A stretch of DNA of 24,617 nucleotides from Bacteroidota bacterium (GTDB lineage: Bacteria; Bacteroidota; Bacteroidia; Flavobacteriales; Flavobacteriaceae), in assembly GCA_023427845.1 (NCBI GenBank), contig JAEYZX010000159.1:1-24617 (forward strand). Reading direction: 5' to 3'. The notes under the pieces are model-generated. The model made no database searches. It worked only from the letters and a program-made list of their open reading frames with translations, and was not told the origin of the DNA. Position numbers and translations under genes: made by a program. Each line of letters starts with the position of its first letter. The first letter of the stretch is position 1. This document shows, piece by piece, positions 1 through 8,325 of the stretch.

Positions 1-574
1 AGGCGAATTCAACACCGGTTGGCGCCAACTCCTCATACATAAAATACGCGAGCCCGATTCCGAGCGTGAACGGAAACATGATACTCGCATGACTAATCAC
101 GACAGCATCATTTGCTTTGTTCTGCAACGCTTTAAGATCGAGTTCCATTCCGATCACGAACATGAAAAAGATGAGTCCGATTTGACTCAGCAACTGCAAA
201 TTCCCAAGCGATTCAAGCGGAAACAGCATGCCTGAGAACTCCGGGAAATAAAGTCCGAGCAAAGACGGGCCAAGTACGATTCCGGCTACCATTTCCCCAA
301 CAACCGATTGCTGGCCGATTTTGCGAAAAAACCATCCGAAAACGCGCGCCACAAAAATAATCGTCACAATCTGCAAGAGCAGGATTGCGAGCGAATCGGT
401 AAAATTGTGGAGTATCGAATTTTGGAAATCGTTCCATTGGTCGCCGCGTGTTTGGGGCGAGATGACCGACCTGCCATTTTCAAGGGTTTTTCCGCGAGTG
501 AGAATCCACAACATTATAGTTGAAAATCCCGCAATCGTGACAATGTAAAACAGTGGGTTCCTTAGCTTTTTCAT
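1..574 (-). CDS. Kef-type cation/proton antiporter, 5' part (runs off window)
   Basis: Reading the minus strand from the ATG at 574-572 gives an uninterrupted 191-codon frame that leaves the window at base 1, so the C-terminal part is missing. The protein starts MKKLRNPLFYIVTIAG, a first membrane segment at about residues 7-25, then a polar stretch to residue 60, a second segment at about 61-82, and the GQQSVVGEMVAGIVLGPSLL motif (88-107) typical of the CPA2 sodium/proton or potassium/proton exchanger family, followed by a segment containing FMFVIGMELDL. CPA2 members exchange a monovalent cation for protons across the inner membrane. The extra N-terminal hydrophobic segment before the exchanger core is common in Bacteroidota homologues as far as I recall. 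Which cation is carried cannot be told. It is divergent from the exporter gene at 760 and has a well-formed promoter at 613-641. Confidence 0.85.
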   Translation of the reverse strand, partial: MKKLRNPLFYIVTIAGFSTIMLWILTRGKTLENGRSVISPQTRGDQWNDFQNSILHNFTDSLAILLLQIVTIIFVARVFGWFFRKIGQQSVVGEMVAGIVLGPSLLGLYFPEFSGMLFPLESLGNLQLLSQIGLIFFMFVIGMELDLKALQNKANDAVVISHASIMFPFTLGIGLAYFMYEELAPTGVEFA

Positions 575-612
575 CGAAAAACTATCTGTGCGAAAAACCT
601 CAAATAGCGTAT

Positions 613-641
613 CAAATATATAAATTAATGGTAATGTACAA
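613..641 (-). promoter_or_regulatory. Bacteroidota-type promoter for the antiporter
   Basis: On the minus strand TTG (641-639), an 18-base spacer and TATATTTG (620-613) match the Flavobacterium consensus TTG-N17-23-TAnnTTTG. The expected start of transcription is about 609, giving a leader of about 35 bases before the ATG at 574. Confidence 0.65.
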
Positions 642-733
642 TTACGGTTTGATGCGTTAAATAATAATGTTAAAATCCACTTTTGCCGCCATCAGATATT
701 GCATGGCTAACTAGCCTTTCGCATTTGTTTTAC

Positions 734-741
734 TACCTTTG
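734..741 (+). promoter_or_regulatory. Candidate -7 element (TACCTTTG) for the MMPL exporter
   Basis: TACCTTTG matches TAnnTTTG and lies 18 bases before the ATG at 760, implying a very short leader of roughly 15 bases. No clear TTG -33 element is seen at the right distance, so this is a half-supported promoter. Confidence 0.45.
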
Positions 742-759
742 CGCCCTTAAAAATGAAGA

Positions 760-3180
760 ATGATCAAGTGGTTTAGTCTGGGATTTTGGGAACTTATCGC
801 CAGAGTCGTGCTCAGAAACAGGATTTTGATGTTGTCGATGGTATTGCTGGTGACAATCTTTTTGTCGATGCAATGGAAAAACATAAATTTCACTTACACC
901 GAAGCGAACTTACTTCCCGACGATAATATTGCAAATGTCCACTATAAGGCATTTCTTGAAAAATTTGGCGAAGAAGGAAACTTAGTAATTATAGGCGTTA
1001 AAGACGACGCTATTTTTAATCCGCGCGCCTATGCGTCATGGAACAAAATGATGTCGCGGCTTAAGGATAATCCCGAAGTGGATCTTGTGCTATCGGTTGG
1101 CGATCTTAAAAAACTTCAAAAAAATGATTCGCTGCAGATTTTCGAACTTGTCCCTTTTGTTGATGAAAAACAGATTGCCAACAAGCAATATCTCGACACC
1201 GTACGACAACAACTTTTCACCGACCTGCCGTTTTATGAAGGACTGCTGTTCAATAAGGAATCGGGAAGCATCCGGTCTGCGGTTTATCTCGACAAGGAAA
1301 TCGTAAACACTCCGGCAAGAAAAGATTTCGTGCTCGAAAAACTGATTCCGGCGGTGGCCGAATTTGAAAAAGAGACGAAAATCGATCTTCGCGTATCGGG
1401 AATGCCGTATATCCGTACGATGAATACCGAAACGATCAAGGGCGAAATCGGAATATTCATCGGTGCCTCATTGCTTGTAACCTCATTGTTGTTTTTCTTC
1501 TTTTTCAGGAGTTTCCGTGCCACATTCATTTCGATTGTAATTGTTGTCATCGGCGTGATGTGGTCGTTTGGCGTACTCGGGCTGATGGGTTACGAAATCA
1601 CGATACTGACCGCGTTGGTTCCGTCGCTTATCATCGTCATTGGAATTCCGAACTGCATTTTCCTGACCAATAAATACCATCAGGAGTACAAAGTTCAAGG
1701 CAATAAGGTCAAGGCACTGCAGCGTGTGACGACCAAAATCGGGATGGCGACTTTGATGACGAACCTTACTACGGCGATCGGTTTTGCGACGTTTGTAGCA
1801 TCGAACAATGACTTGCTGATCGAATTCGGCGTTGTGACCTCAATCAACATCATGGCGCTGTTTTTTCTATGCCTTATTGTAATTCCGGTTTTCCACAGTT
1901 ACATTCCGGCACCAAAGGAACGCCATATCAAACATTTGAGCCGTGGTTCGGTTAATCGATTCATGAACTGGATATTGTTCAGGATCAAGAACAATAGATT
2001 TTCAATTTATGTTGGCGCGGTCTCACTGCTTGTTTTTTCGATAATCGGAATTTACCAGATGCGGATTTCGGGAAGCCTGATTGAAGACATGCCTAAAAAA
2101 ACCGACTTTTTCGAAGATATTGTGTTTTTTGAAAAAGAATTCGATGGGGTAATGCCACTTGAAATCATGATCGACACAAAACGCAAAAAAGGCGTGATGA
2201 AGATGTCGACATTGAAACGCATGGACGATCTTGAACAGGCGATAGAAGAAATTCCGGAACTGTCAAAACCCGTTTCGGTTGTAAGCCTTGTGAAATATTC
2301 AAAGCAGGCATATTACAACGGAAATCCCGAGTATTACGAGCTTCCAACGGCGCAGGAACAGAATTTCATTATGTCGTATGCACGGAACACAGCAAATCAA
2401 AACGACGAAAACCTGATGAAAAGCTATGTCGATTCGACCGGGCAATTTGCACGCATCACGACATTCATGCGCGATGAAAACGGCGACCGGATGGAAGCAA
2501 TAGAAGCCGAAATAAAAAAGGAAGCCGATAAACTTTTTCCGCCCGACCGTTATGATGTGACCGTGACGGGAAAAACCGTCGTTTTTCAAAAAGGCACGAC
2601 ATATTTGCTCGACAACCTGCTGAGCTCACTGCTTTTTGCGATTTTCCTTACTTCTTGCCTCGTAGCGTTTATGTTCCGATCGATAAAAATGGTGCTGGTT
2701 TCCCTGATCCCGAATTTATTGCCATTATTGCTCACGGCCGGATTGATGGGTTATCTCGACATTCCGCTGAAGCCATCGACGATTTTGGTTTTCGGGATTG
2801 CATTTGGTTTGTCGGTCGACGATACGATACGGTTTTTGGCACAATACCGTGAAGAACTCAAAAAGAACAATTGGAAAATCAAGACGTCGGTTTATGCAAC
2901 CTTTACCGATGCCGGACTCAGCATGTTCTATACGTCGATTGTGCTGTTTTTCGGGTTTTCGGTGTTTATGCTAAGCAGTTTTGGCGGAACGATAGCCCTT
3001 GGCGGACTCGTATCGATCACGCTGTTTTTTGGAATGCTGTCGAATTTGATGCTGCTTCCTGCATTGGTGCTGACGCTAAATAAAACACTCGCCAACAAAC
3101 AGGAATTGCCCGAACCGATGATTGATATCATTGAACATAGTGATGAGGAAATCGACAATTTGCCGAAAACAAAGTTATAA
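760..3180 (+). CDS. MMPL/RND-superfamily predicted exporter (COG1033-like)
   Basis: An 806-residue inner-membrane transporter with the duplicated RND plan. A first membrane helix at about residues 18-38 is followed by a large periplasmic domain (about 40-225), a cluster of five helices from about 228 to 385 starting with EIGIFIGASLLVTSLLFF, another helix at about 415-435, a second periplasmic domain (about 440-615), and five helices from about 617 to 765. The motif GLSVDDTIRFLAQYREE near residue 682 is the acidic, proton-relay-like signature of MMPL/SSD transporters and has an equivalent in the first half (around GIPNCIFLTNKYHQE). The family moves lipids or other hydrophobic molecules, but the substrate cannot be told here. 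There is no adjacent fusion protein or TolC gene, unlike the tripartite pump at the other end of the window. The alternative ATG at 753 hits a stop after seven codons, so 760 is the start. Confidence 0.85.
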   Translation: MIKWFSLGFWELIARVVLRNRILMLSMVLLVTIFLSMQWKNINFTYTEANLLPDDNIANVHYKAFLEKFGEEGNLVIIGVKDDAIFNPRAYASWNKMMSRLKDNPEVDLVLSVGDLKKLQKNDSLQIFELVPFVDEKQIANKQYLDTVRQQLFTDLPFYEGLLFNKESGSIRSAVYLDKEIVNTPARKDFVLEKLIPAVAEFEKETKIDLRVSGMPYIRTMNTETIKGEIGIFIGASLLVTSLLFFFFFRSFRATFISIVIVVIGVMWSFGVLGLMGYEITILTALVPSLIIVIGIPNCIFLTNKYHQEYKVQGNKVKALQRVTTKIGMATLMTNLTTAIGFATFVASNNDLLIEFGVVTSINIMALFFLCLIVIPVFHSYIPAPKERHIKHLSRGSVNRFMNWILFRIKNNRFSIYVGAVSLLVFSIIGIYQMRISGSLIEDMPKKTDFFEDIVFFEKEFDGVMPLEIMIDTKRKKGVMKMSTLKRMDDLEQAIEEIPELSKPVSVVSLVKYSKQAYYNGNPEYYELPTAQEQNFIMSYARNTANQNDENLMKSYVDSTGQFARITTFMRDENGDRMEAIEAEIKKEADKLFPPDRYDVTVTGKTVVFQKGTTYLLDNLLSSLLFAIFLTSCLVAFMFRSIKMVLVSLIPNLLPLLLTAGLMGYLDIPLKPSTILVFGIAFGLSVDDTIRFLAQYREELKKNNWKIKTSVYATFTDAGLSMFYTSIVLFFGFSVFMLSSFGGTIALGGLVSITLFFGMLSNLMLLPALVLTLNKTLANKQELPEPMIDIIEHSDEEIDNLPKTKL

Positions 3181-3258
3181 TTGCGGGGAAGCGGGAATCC
3201 CTACCGGCAATCGAGGTCGCTACTATCGTCGAAAACGACAATGGCAAGGCGGCATCCC

Positions 3259-3353
3259 TAGCCCCGATAGAAGCGTAAATCCTTTGTTGCGAGGGAGCGC
3301 GGACAGCAGCGACCGAGCAACAAAGATTGCAGCGGATAGCGGGAAACAGCTCC
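3259..3353 (+). repeat. Structured intergenic repeat, copy A
   Basis: A 95-base element lying 78 bases after the exporter stop. It begins TAGCCCCGATAGAAGCG, has a 9-bp stem formed by CTTTGTTGC (3282-3290) and GCAACAAAG (3317-3325), and ends with GCAGCGGATAGCGGGAAACA followed by GCTCC. It aligns along its whole length with the element at 14899-14993, where the equivalent stem carries a compensatory base-pair change. It has no coding sense. It may be a mobile palindromic repeat or a structured RNA segment in the 3' untranslated region of the exporter mRNA. Confidence 0.7.
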
Positions 3354-3395
3354 TGATTCGTCTTTAGATCGGAATGACATTAGCGAACAATCTGC

Positions 3396-3403
3396 TATAT
3401 TTG
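3396..3403 (+). promoter_or_regulatory. Candidate -7 element (TATATTTG) for asnS
   Basis: TATATTTG followed by CACC is a good match to TAnnTTTG. It would start transcription near 3408 and give a leader of about 120 bases that contains the whole 23-bp tandem repeat array. A -33 TTG is not evident. Confidence 0.5.
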
Positions 3404-3440
3404 CACCGACGTTAGTCTTTAATGAACTGCCTAGTGTTCA

Positions 3441-3526
3441 ACAGTCTAACAGTCTAATGTCTAACAGTCTAACAGTCTAATGTCTAACAGTCCAACAGTC
3501 TAAAATCTAATAGTCTAACAATCCAA
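3441..3526 (+). repeat. 23-bp tandem repeat in the asnS leader
   Basis: Two identical 23-base units (3441-3463 and 3464-3486, beginning ACAGTCTAACAGTCTAATG), a third unit with three changes (3487-3509) and a partial fourth (3510-3526). The array stops two or three bases before the asnS ATG. Each unit is itself built from the shorter word ACAGTCTA. Such arrays change copy number easily by slippage, which would alter the 5' untranslated region length. Confidence 0.9.
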
Positions 3527-3528
3527 AA

Positions 3529-4962
3529 ATGAAACATACGAAAGTCAAAGACCTGCTCGAGAGCACCAAAACGCTTCATGAAGTTACAGCAAAAGGATGG
3601 GTGCGCACCTTTAGGAACAACCAGTTCATCGCGTTGAACGACGGGTCGACTATCAATAATATACAGTGCGTCGTCGATTTCGAAAACACACCCGAGGAAA
3701 CTCTTAAACGCATCACGACCGGGGCTGCGATTGCCGTGACGGGCGATCTGGTGGAAAGCAAAGGCGCCGGGCAGAAATACGAGATTCAAGTGACAAAACT
3801 TGAAATCCTTGGCGATTCGGATGCCGAGAAATATCCGATGCAGCCTAAAAAGCACTCGCTTGAATTTTTACGGGAAAATGCGCATTTGCGTGTACGCACG
3901 AATGCTTTTGGAGCGATTATGCGCGTGCGGTCAGTTTTGTCGTATGCGGTACACAAATATTTTCAGGACAAAGGTTTTGTTTATGTGAACACGCCGATCA
4001 TTACCGGTGCCGATGCCGAAGGCGCTGGCGAAATGTTCCAGGTAACCTCACTTCCGCTCGACAAACTGCCAAAAACCGAAACCGGAGAAATCAATTACAA
4101 AGAGGATTTTTTCGGGAAACATACAAACCTGACGGTTTCAGGCCAGCTGGAAGGTGAAACTTTCGCAATGGCTTTGGGTCAGATTTACACATTCGGACCA
4201 ACATTCCGCGCCGAGAACTCGAATACCTCGCGCCACCTGGCCGAATTCTGGATGATCGAGCCTGAAGTGGCGTTTGCCGACCTGCACGATAACATGGATC
4301 TTGCCGAAGATTTTATCCAATATGTGATCAAATACGCAATGGAAAAATGTGGCGACGATCTGAAATTCCTCGAAAGCCGTTTGCTTGACGAAGAAAAATC
4401 GAAGCCTCAGGCCGAGCGCAGCGAAATGCCGCTTCTTGAAAAGTTGAATTTCGTTTTGGAGAACAACTTCAAACGCGTTTCATATACCGAGGCAATCGAC
4501 ATTCTTAAGAATTCGACGCCAAACAAAAAGAAGAAATTTCAATTCCCGATCGAAGAATGGGGCGCCGACCTGCAAAGCGAACACGAACGGTTTTTGGTCG
4601 AGAAACACTTTAAATCGCCCGTGATTGTTTACGATTATCCGGCCAACATCAAATCGTTCTATATGCGTATGAACGAGGATGAGAAAACCGTTGCCGCAAT
4701 GGACATTTTGTTTCCGGGAATCGGCGAAATCGTTGGCGGATCGCAGCGTGAAGAGCGTTACGATGTGCTTATCGAAAAGATGAGGACAATTGGCATAGAC
4801 GAAGAAGAATTGTGGTGGTACCTTGATACGCGCCGGTTTGGAAGCGCCGTGCATTCGGGCTTCGGACTCGGATTCGAAAGGCTGGTGCTGTTCGTGACCG
4901 GAATGTCGAACATACGCGATGTAATCCCGTTCCCCAGAACACCTATGAACGCGGAGTTTTGA
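3529..4962 (+). CDS. asnS: Asparagine--tRNA ligase
   Basis: A 477-residue class II aminoacyl-tRNA synthetase that charges tRNA-Asn with asparagine in the cytoplasm. The N-terminal anticodon-binding OB fold covers about residues 10-110 (VRTFRNNQFIALNDGS). The catalytic core contains motif 2 with FRAENSNTSRHLAEFW from residue 227, the form typical of AsnRS, and motif 3 GFGLGFERLVLFVTG from residue 444 close to the C-terminus. The length fits the family (about 465-480). The start is the ATG at 3529, directly after the tandem repeat, and no Shine-Dalgarno sequence is present, as usual in this phylum. It lies upstream of rpoN on the same strand but is separated from it by 407 bases of repeat-rich DNA. 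Confidence 0.97.
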   Translation: MKHTKVKDLLESTKTLHEVTAKGWVRTFRNNQFIALNDGSTINNIQCVVDFENTPEETLKRITTGAAIAVTGDLVESKGAGQKYEIQVTKLEILGDSDAEKYPMQPKKHSLEFLRENAHLRVRTNAFGAIMRVRSVLSYAVHKYFQDKGFVYVNTPIITGADAEGAGEMFQVTSLPLDKLPKTETGEINYKEDFFGKHTNLTVSGQLEGETFAMALGQIYTFGPTFRAENSNTSRHLAEFWMIEPEVAFADLHDNMDLAEDFIQYVIKYAMEKCGDDLKFLESRLLDEEKSKPQAERSEMPLLEKLNFVLENNFKRVSYTEAIDILKNSTPNKKKKFQFPIEEWGADLQSEHERFLVEKHFKSPVIVYDYPANIKSFYMRMNEDEKTVAAMDILFPGIGEIVGGSQREERYDVLIEKMRTIGIDEEELWWYLDTRRFGSAVHSGFGLGFERLVLFVTGMSNIRDVIPFPRTPMNAEF

Positions 4963-4965
4963 TGT

Positions 4966-5275
4966 AAGGGATAAGGCATAAGGGAAGGGAAGATAGGCAT
5001 AAGGGAGGCATAAGGGAATAGGCATAAGGGATTAGGGACGAGGGAAGAGGGATGAGGGATAAAGGATAAGGCGCAGGGTAAAGGTCAGACGTCGGAATAA
5101 AAGACTACAAAATGCCAGGTAATAAACCTGTTCACATTTTGGTCTTTATTAATAAAGTCGTCAACCCGCGTTTAGATCTTATGCCTTATGCCTAATTCCT
5201 ATCTTCTAACTCCTAATCCCTTATGCCTTATCCCTCATCCCTCATCCCTCTTCCCTCCTACCTCCAATTCCTAAA
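4966..5275. repeat. Low-complexity inverted repeat between asnS and rpoN
   Basis: From about 4966 to 5085 the plus strand is built of degenerate words such as AGGGATAAGGCATAAGGG. From about 5175 to 5275 it is built of their complements (CTTATGCCTTATGCC, TCCCTCATCCCTCATCCC). The longest exact inverted match I found is 20 bases: 5041-5060 against 5237-5256. The centre is a separate hairpin at 5096-5150. A transcript through this region could fold into a stem of more than 100 bases. No gene is supported here. Confidence 0.85.
5096..5150. terminator. Strong imperfect hairpin, possible terminator after asnS
   Basis: The left arm AATAAA-GAC-CAAAATG-CAGGT pairs with ACCTG-CATTTTG-GTC-TTTATT around an AATAA loop (5121-5125), about 21 base pairs with small bulges. 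A-rich left and T-rich right flanks would allow termination in either direction, but there is no clean run of T after it. The adjoining CTTTATTAATAAAG (5144-5157) is a perfect palindrome. Confidence 0.5.
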
Positions 5276-5323
5276 AAACCCATAAATCGCTACATCGGCC
5301 TCGTAAAAAATTTACTTATTTCG

Positions 5324-5331
5324 TATCTTCG
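5324..5331 (+). promoter_or_regulatory. Weak -7-like element upstream of rpoN
   Basis: TATCTTCG differs from TAnnTTTG at one position and lies 39 bases before the rpoN ATG, in an AT-rich stretch. This is the best candidate for rpoN's own promoter, but support is slight. Confidence 0.25.
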
Positions 5332-5369
5332 TTCAGAAGTCTAACCAATGCCCATCAGCGGCTAATCGT

Positions 5370-6839
5370 ATGTTAAAGCAGTATCTTAACCTAAAATTAT
5401 CACAGAAATTATCGCCTCAGCAGATCCAACTGATGAAGCTGATCCAACTGCCAACGCAAGCTTTTGAACAGCGGCTAAAAGAGGAAATGAATGAAAATCC
5501 GGCGCTTGAAGCCGGAAAAGAAGACGATGATGAATATGAAAAAGACGAGTTTGAGAACGAAGAATTCGACGATTACGATGATTCGGAAGACGATCGCATC
5601 GATACCGAGGATCTCAATATAGACGAATACCTCAGCAATGACGAAGTTCCCGAATACAAGCTTCAGGCCAACAATTATAGCGACGACGACGAACAACGCG
5701 AATCGCCATTGGCCTCGCCGGTGAGTTTTCACCAGGATTTGATCAACCAGCTCAATACGTTTATGTTGTCTGACAGCGATCGTGAGATCGCCGAATTTCT
5801 TGTGGGAAGCATCGACGACATGGGATACATCCGCCGAAGCATTCCCGATATTGTTGACGACATGGCGTTTACGCAGGGAATCTATACCGATGAAAAAACC
5901 GTCGAACGCATACTGAACGTGATCCACGAACTCGAACCTTCGGGTGTTGGAGCACGCGATCTGCAGGAATGCCTGTTGCTGCAGCTCAAACATAAAACGC
6001 CAACTGAATCTGTTGCGCTTGCGACCGATATCATCGAAAATCAATTCGACGCTTTTACCAAAAAACATTACGACAAGCTCCAACAGAAATACAATGTATC
6101 GCTCGACCAGCTCAAGAACGCGATTTCCGAAATTGAGAAGCTGAACCCTAAGCCCGGCAACTCTTTTACGGGAAGCAACAAAATGATTGAGCATGTCGTT
6201 CCCGATTTTACGATCCGTATTGTCGACGGCGAACTTGAACTAACTCTCAATGGGCGTAATGCGCCATCACTTCACGTGTCGAAAGATTATCAGGAAATGA
6301 TGCAGACGTACAAAGTTTCGAAAGACAAATCGACGCAGCAAAAAGAAGCGGTGCAGTTCATCAAGCAGAAACTCGATTCGGCCAAATGGTTTATCGACGC
6401 GATCAGGCAGCGGCAGGAAACGCTGTATGTGACAATGAACGCAATCATGCATTATCAGCAGGAATATTTTCTTGATGGCGACGAAACCAAGCTCAAGCCG
6501 ATGATACTGAAAGACATTGCCGATTTGGTCGGACTTGACATTTCGACCATTTCGCGGGTCGCAAACAGTAAATATGTTGAAACACCGTACGGCACGAAAC
6601 TGATCAAGGAATTTTTCTCCGAATCGATGACAAACGATCAGGGTGAAGAAGTGTCGACGCTCGAAATCAAAAAGATTTTGCAGAACGTTATCGAGGAAGA
6701 GGATAAACGAAAACCATTACCCGACGATCAGCTTGCTGAAATCCTGAAGGAAAAAGGTTATCCGATCGCACGACGTACGATTGCGAAATATCGCGAACAG
6801 CTCGACATTCCTGTTGCGCGGATGCGGAAAAAGATTTAA
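5370..6839 (+). CDS. rpoN: RNA polymerase sigma-54 factor
   Basis: A 489-residue sigma-54 factor, which directs RNA polymerase to -24/-12 promoters and needs an AAA+ activator. Region I is the glutamine/leucine-rich start MLKQYLNLKLSQKLSPQQIQ, including QLMKLIQLP. Region II (about 50-97) is very acidic. The core-binding region follows, then the helix-turn-helix at about 380-400 (LKDIADLVGLDISTISRVAN) and the diagnostic RpoN box ARRTIAKYRE at 467-476, next to the C-terminus. The length is normal. No activator gene or -24/-12 promoter was recognised in the window. A membrane-protein gene starts 11 bases after the stop and is probably cotranscribed. Confidence 0.97.
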   Translation: MLKQYLNLKLSQKLSPQQIQLMKLIQLPTQAFEQRLKEEMNENPALEAGKEDDDEYEKDEFENEEFDDYDDSEDDRIDTEDLNIDEYLSNDEVPEYKLQANNYSDDDEQRESPLASPVSFHQDLINQLNTFMLSDSDREIAEFLVGSIDDMGYIRRSIPDIVDDMAFTQGIYTDEKTVERILNVIHELEPSGVGARDLQECLLLQLKHKTPTESVALATDIIENQFDAFTKKHYDKLQQKYNVSLDQLKNAISEIEKLNPKPGNSFTGSNKMIEHVVPDFTIRIVDGELELTLNGRNAPSLHVSKDYQEMMQTYKVSKDKSTQQKEAVQFIKQKLDSAKWFIDAIRQRQETLYVTMNAIMHYQQEYFLDGDETKLKPMILKDIADLVGLDISTISRVANSKYVETPYGTKLIKEFFSESMTNDQGEEVSTLEIKKILQNVIEEEDKRKPLPDDQLAEILKEKGYPIARRTIAKYREQLDIPVARMRKKI

Positions 6840-6849
6840 TTCGGTTCAT

Positions 6850-7455
6850 TTGAAAAAAACACTCCCCTTTTTTTCATATCTTTTTCATCCGATTTTCATT
6901 CCGGTGTTTGCCGTGCTGTTTTACTTTATGCTGGGCGCCAACTTCTTCAGCAAACAGCAAATGTTCCTGATCGGGATTCAGGTAACAATAATATTAGTGT
7001 TGATACCGATCTGTTTTTTTTACCTGCTTCGAATGTTGGGCAAGGTCGATACCATTATGCTGGCCGAACTATCGCAGCGAAAAATCCCACTTCTTGTCCA
7101 GGCAATCCTGATCTACATTCTACTGAGCAACAGCCTAGACATCGATCAGGTATTTGAACTTTATTTCTTTTTTCTGGGTGCGCTTGCAAGTACGTTGGCC
7201 GCATTGCTGCTTTCACTTTCGAAAATCCGCGCGAGCCTTCATATGATCGGAATCAGCGCGCTGACGGTTTTCGTAATCGGATTAAGCCTCCACAACCACA
7301 TCAATGCGATAAACACGATTGCCTTTTTGGTGCTGCTCAACGGAGTAATCGCGGCATCGCGGCTGAAGATGAAAGCGCATACGGTTGATGAACTGATTAT
7401 CGGATTTTTCTCGGGCGCAGGCCCACAATTCGTGCTCTGGTACTTTTGGCTATAA
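6850..7455 (+). CDS. PAP2-like polytopic membrane protein
   Basis: A 201-residue protein with about six hydrophobic segments (for example 10-30, 38-60, 80-95, 104-123, 133-147, 155-170). I choose the TTG at 6850 as start because the in-frame ATG at 6781 lies inside rpoN, and because MKKTLPFFSYLFHPIF is a natural beginning. It shows a degenerate PAP2 phosphatase pattern: RKIP at 77-80, SLH at 129-131 in place of PSGH, and SR-x5-H at 170-177 followed by D180/E181, where PAP2 has H-x3-D. It may be a lipid phosphatase or a catalytically altered relative. It sits 11 bases after rpoN, so the two are probably translated from one message. Its end overlaps the end of the convergent barrel gene by six bases. 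Confidence 0.7.
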   Translation: MKKTLPFFSYLFHPIFIPVFAVLFYFMLGANFFSKQQMFLIGIQVTIILVLIPICFFYLLRMLGKVDTIMLAELSQRKIPLLVQAILIYILLSNSLDIDQVFELYFFFLGALASTLAALLLSLSKIRASLHMIGISALTVFVIGLSLHNHINAINTIAFLVLLNGVIAASRLKMKAHTVDELIIGFFSGAGPQFVLWYFWL

Positions 7456-8142
7456 AATATAGAACATCAAACCCAGGTTCAGCGTGCGAAGGTCGATCGA
7501 CTCGCCGTTCAATTCAGCCGATTTGAATATCGGGTTCAGTCCGTAGTAAACATTGAAGTTCCATGTGTTGTATCCCGTGGCAAGGTAAACGCCATAACGA
7601 AAGGAATTCAGGTCGTTGTTTCCGGTTACGATATATTCGCCTTCATTGCCTACAAATCGCGATCGGTCGTAAAACAGATAACTGAATTTAACACCCGTAT
7701 AAATTCTCCAAAACTTGTGGCTTTCGGGCGTTGATGTCCGCCAGCGGAATTCGATCGGAAGTTCTACAAAATGAAGCGACAATTTATTCTTGTCATAACC
7801 TGATCCCGCCTCGATCAAATTATATTGCGGTTCACCGGCAGCTTCCGAAATCATTAAATTTTGATTGTAATTCTGCAAAGAATACCCAAAGCCGGCCGCA
7901 ATTGCAATTGTCCGATCCTTATTAATGGGCATATCGCGCAAAAATCCGATTCCCAGACCAGCCGAAAATTTATTCTGTGATATTCCGTGATTTTCGCCAC
8001 TCAAAATGTTGTAGGTAAATGATATATAGAACTGGTCCTCGCGATAGAGCGAATCGACCGCATCAAAATCGGGAATCTCGGCTTGCTGTGCACCGACGTT
8101 AAATGTCAGAAGTAAAAAAAATGCATTTCGAAGGAATTTCAT
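7450..8142 (-). CDS. PorT-family outer-membrane beta-barrel protein
   Basis: A 230-residue protein with a signal peptide (MKFLRNAFFLLLTFNVGA, cut before QQ) and alternating beta-strand sequence throughout, ending in the strand LRTLNLGLMFYIL. Motifs such as DSLYREDQFYISFTYN, FVELPIEFRWR and FRYGVYLATGYNTWNFNVYY fit the outer-membrane beta-barrel family that includes PorT. True PorT is part of the type IX secretion system. No other type IX component is visible nearby, and many paralogues share this fold, so I do not assign the gene name. The barrel would sit in the outer membrane. The stop overlaps the stop of the preceding plus-strand gene. The ATG at 8142 is the only sensible start. Confidence 0.75.
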   Translation of the reverse strand: MKFLRNAFFLLLTFNVGAQQAEIPDFDAVDSLYREDQFYISFTYNILSGENHGISQNKFSAGLGIGFLRDMPINKDRTIAIAAGFGYSLQNYNQNLMISEAAGEPQYNLIEAGSGYDKNKLSLHFVELPIEFRWRTSTPESHKFWRIYTGVKFSYLFYDRSRFVGNEGEYIVTGNNDLNSFRYGVYLATGYNTWNFNVYYGLNPIFKSAELNGESIDLRTLNLGLMFYIL

Positions 8143-8293
8143 CTTGTTGAATTTTAGGTTTAAAATTACAAAAATTTGTGCGGCGGCAGGCTAAAAATGC
8201 ATCCAATTAAGGCGCCGGAAAATCAGGTTTCAAAAGATGTTTTTTAATTCATAATCTTTTACTAATTAGGTCATTATTTACCGCTACGATTAA

Positions 8294-8301
8294 TAAATTT
8301 G
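8294..8301 (+). promoter_or_regulatory. Candidate -7 element (TAAATTTG) for the hibernation factor
   Basis: TAAATTTG matches TAnnTTTG and lies 24 bases before the ATG at 8326. No TTG is seen at the expected upstream distance. Confidence 0.5.
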
Positions 8302-8325
8302 TGAGACAACCTAAATACAATTATT

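Noticed and set aside
3441..3526. CRISPR array upstream of asnS
   Set aside because: The 23-base units are contiguous with no spacers, so it is a simple tandem repeat.
4480..5025. 181-codon minus-strand ORF opposite the end of asnS
   Set aside because: It is the antisense of a certain gene, and its N-terminus is a translation of the AAGGCATAAGGG repeats.
5475..6194. 239-codon minus-strand ORF opposite rpoN
   Set aside because: Antisense of rpoN; its valine/phenylalanine-rich character comes from the acidic region of sigma-54 read backwards.
6781..6849. Upstream ATG extension of the PAP2-like protein into rpoN
   Set aside because: The extra 23 residues are the RpoN-box coding sequence read in another frame; the TTG at 6850 gives a natural N-terminus.
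7450..8142. Assigning the gene as the type IX secretion component PorT
   Set aside because: The family fits, but paralogues are many and no other secretion gene is near; the family name alone is supported.
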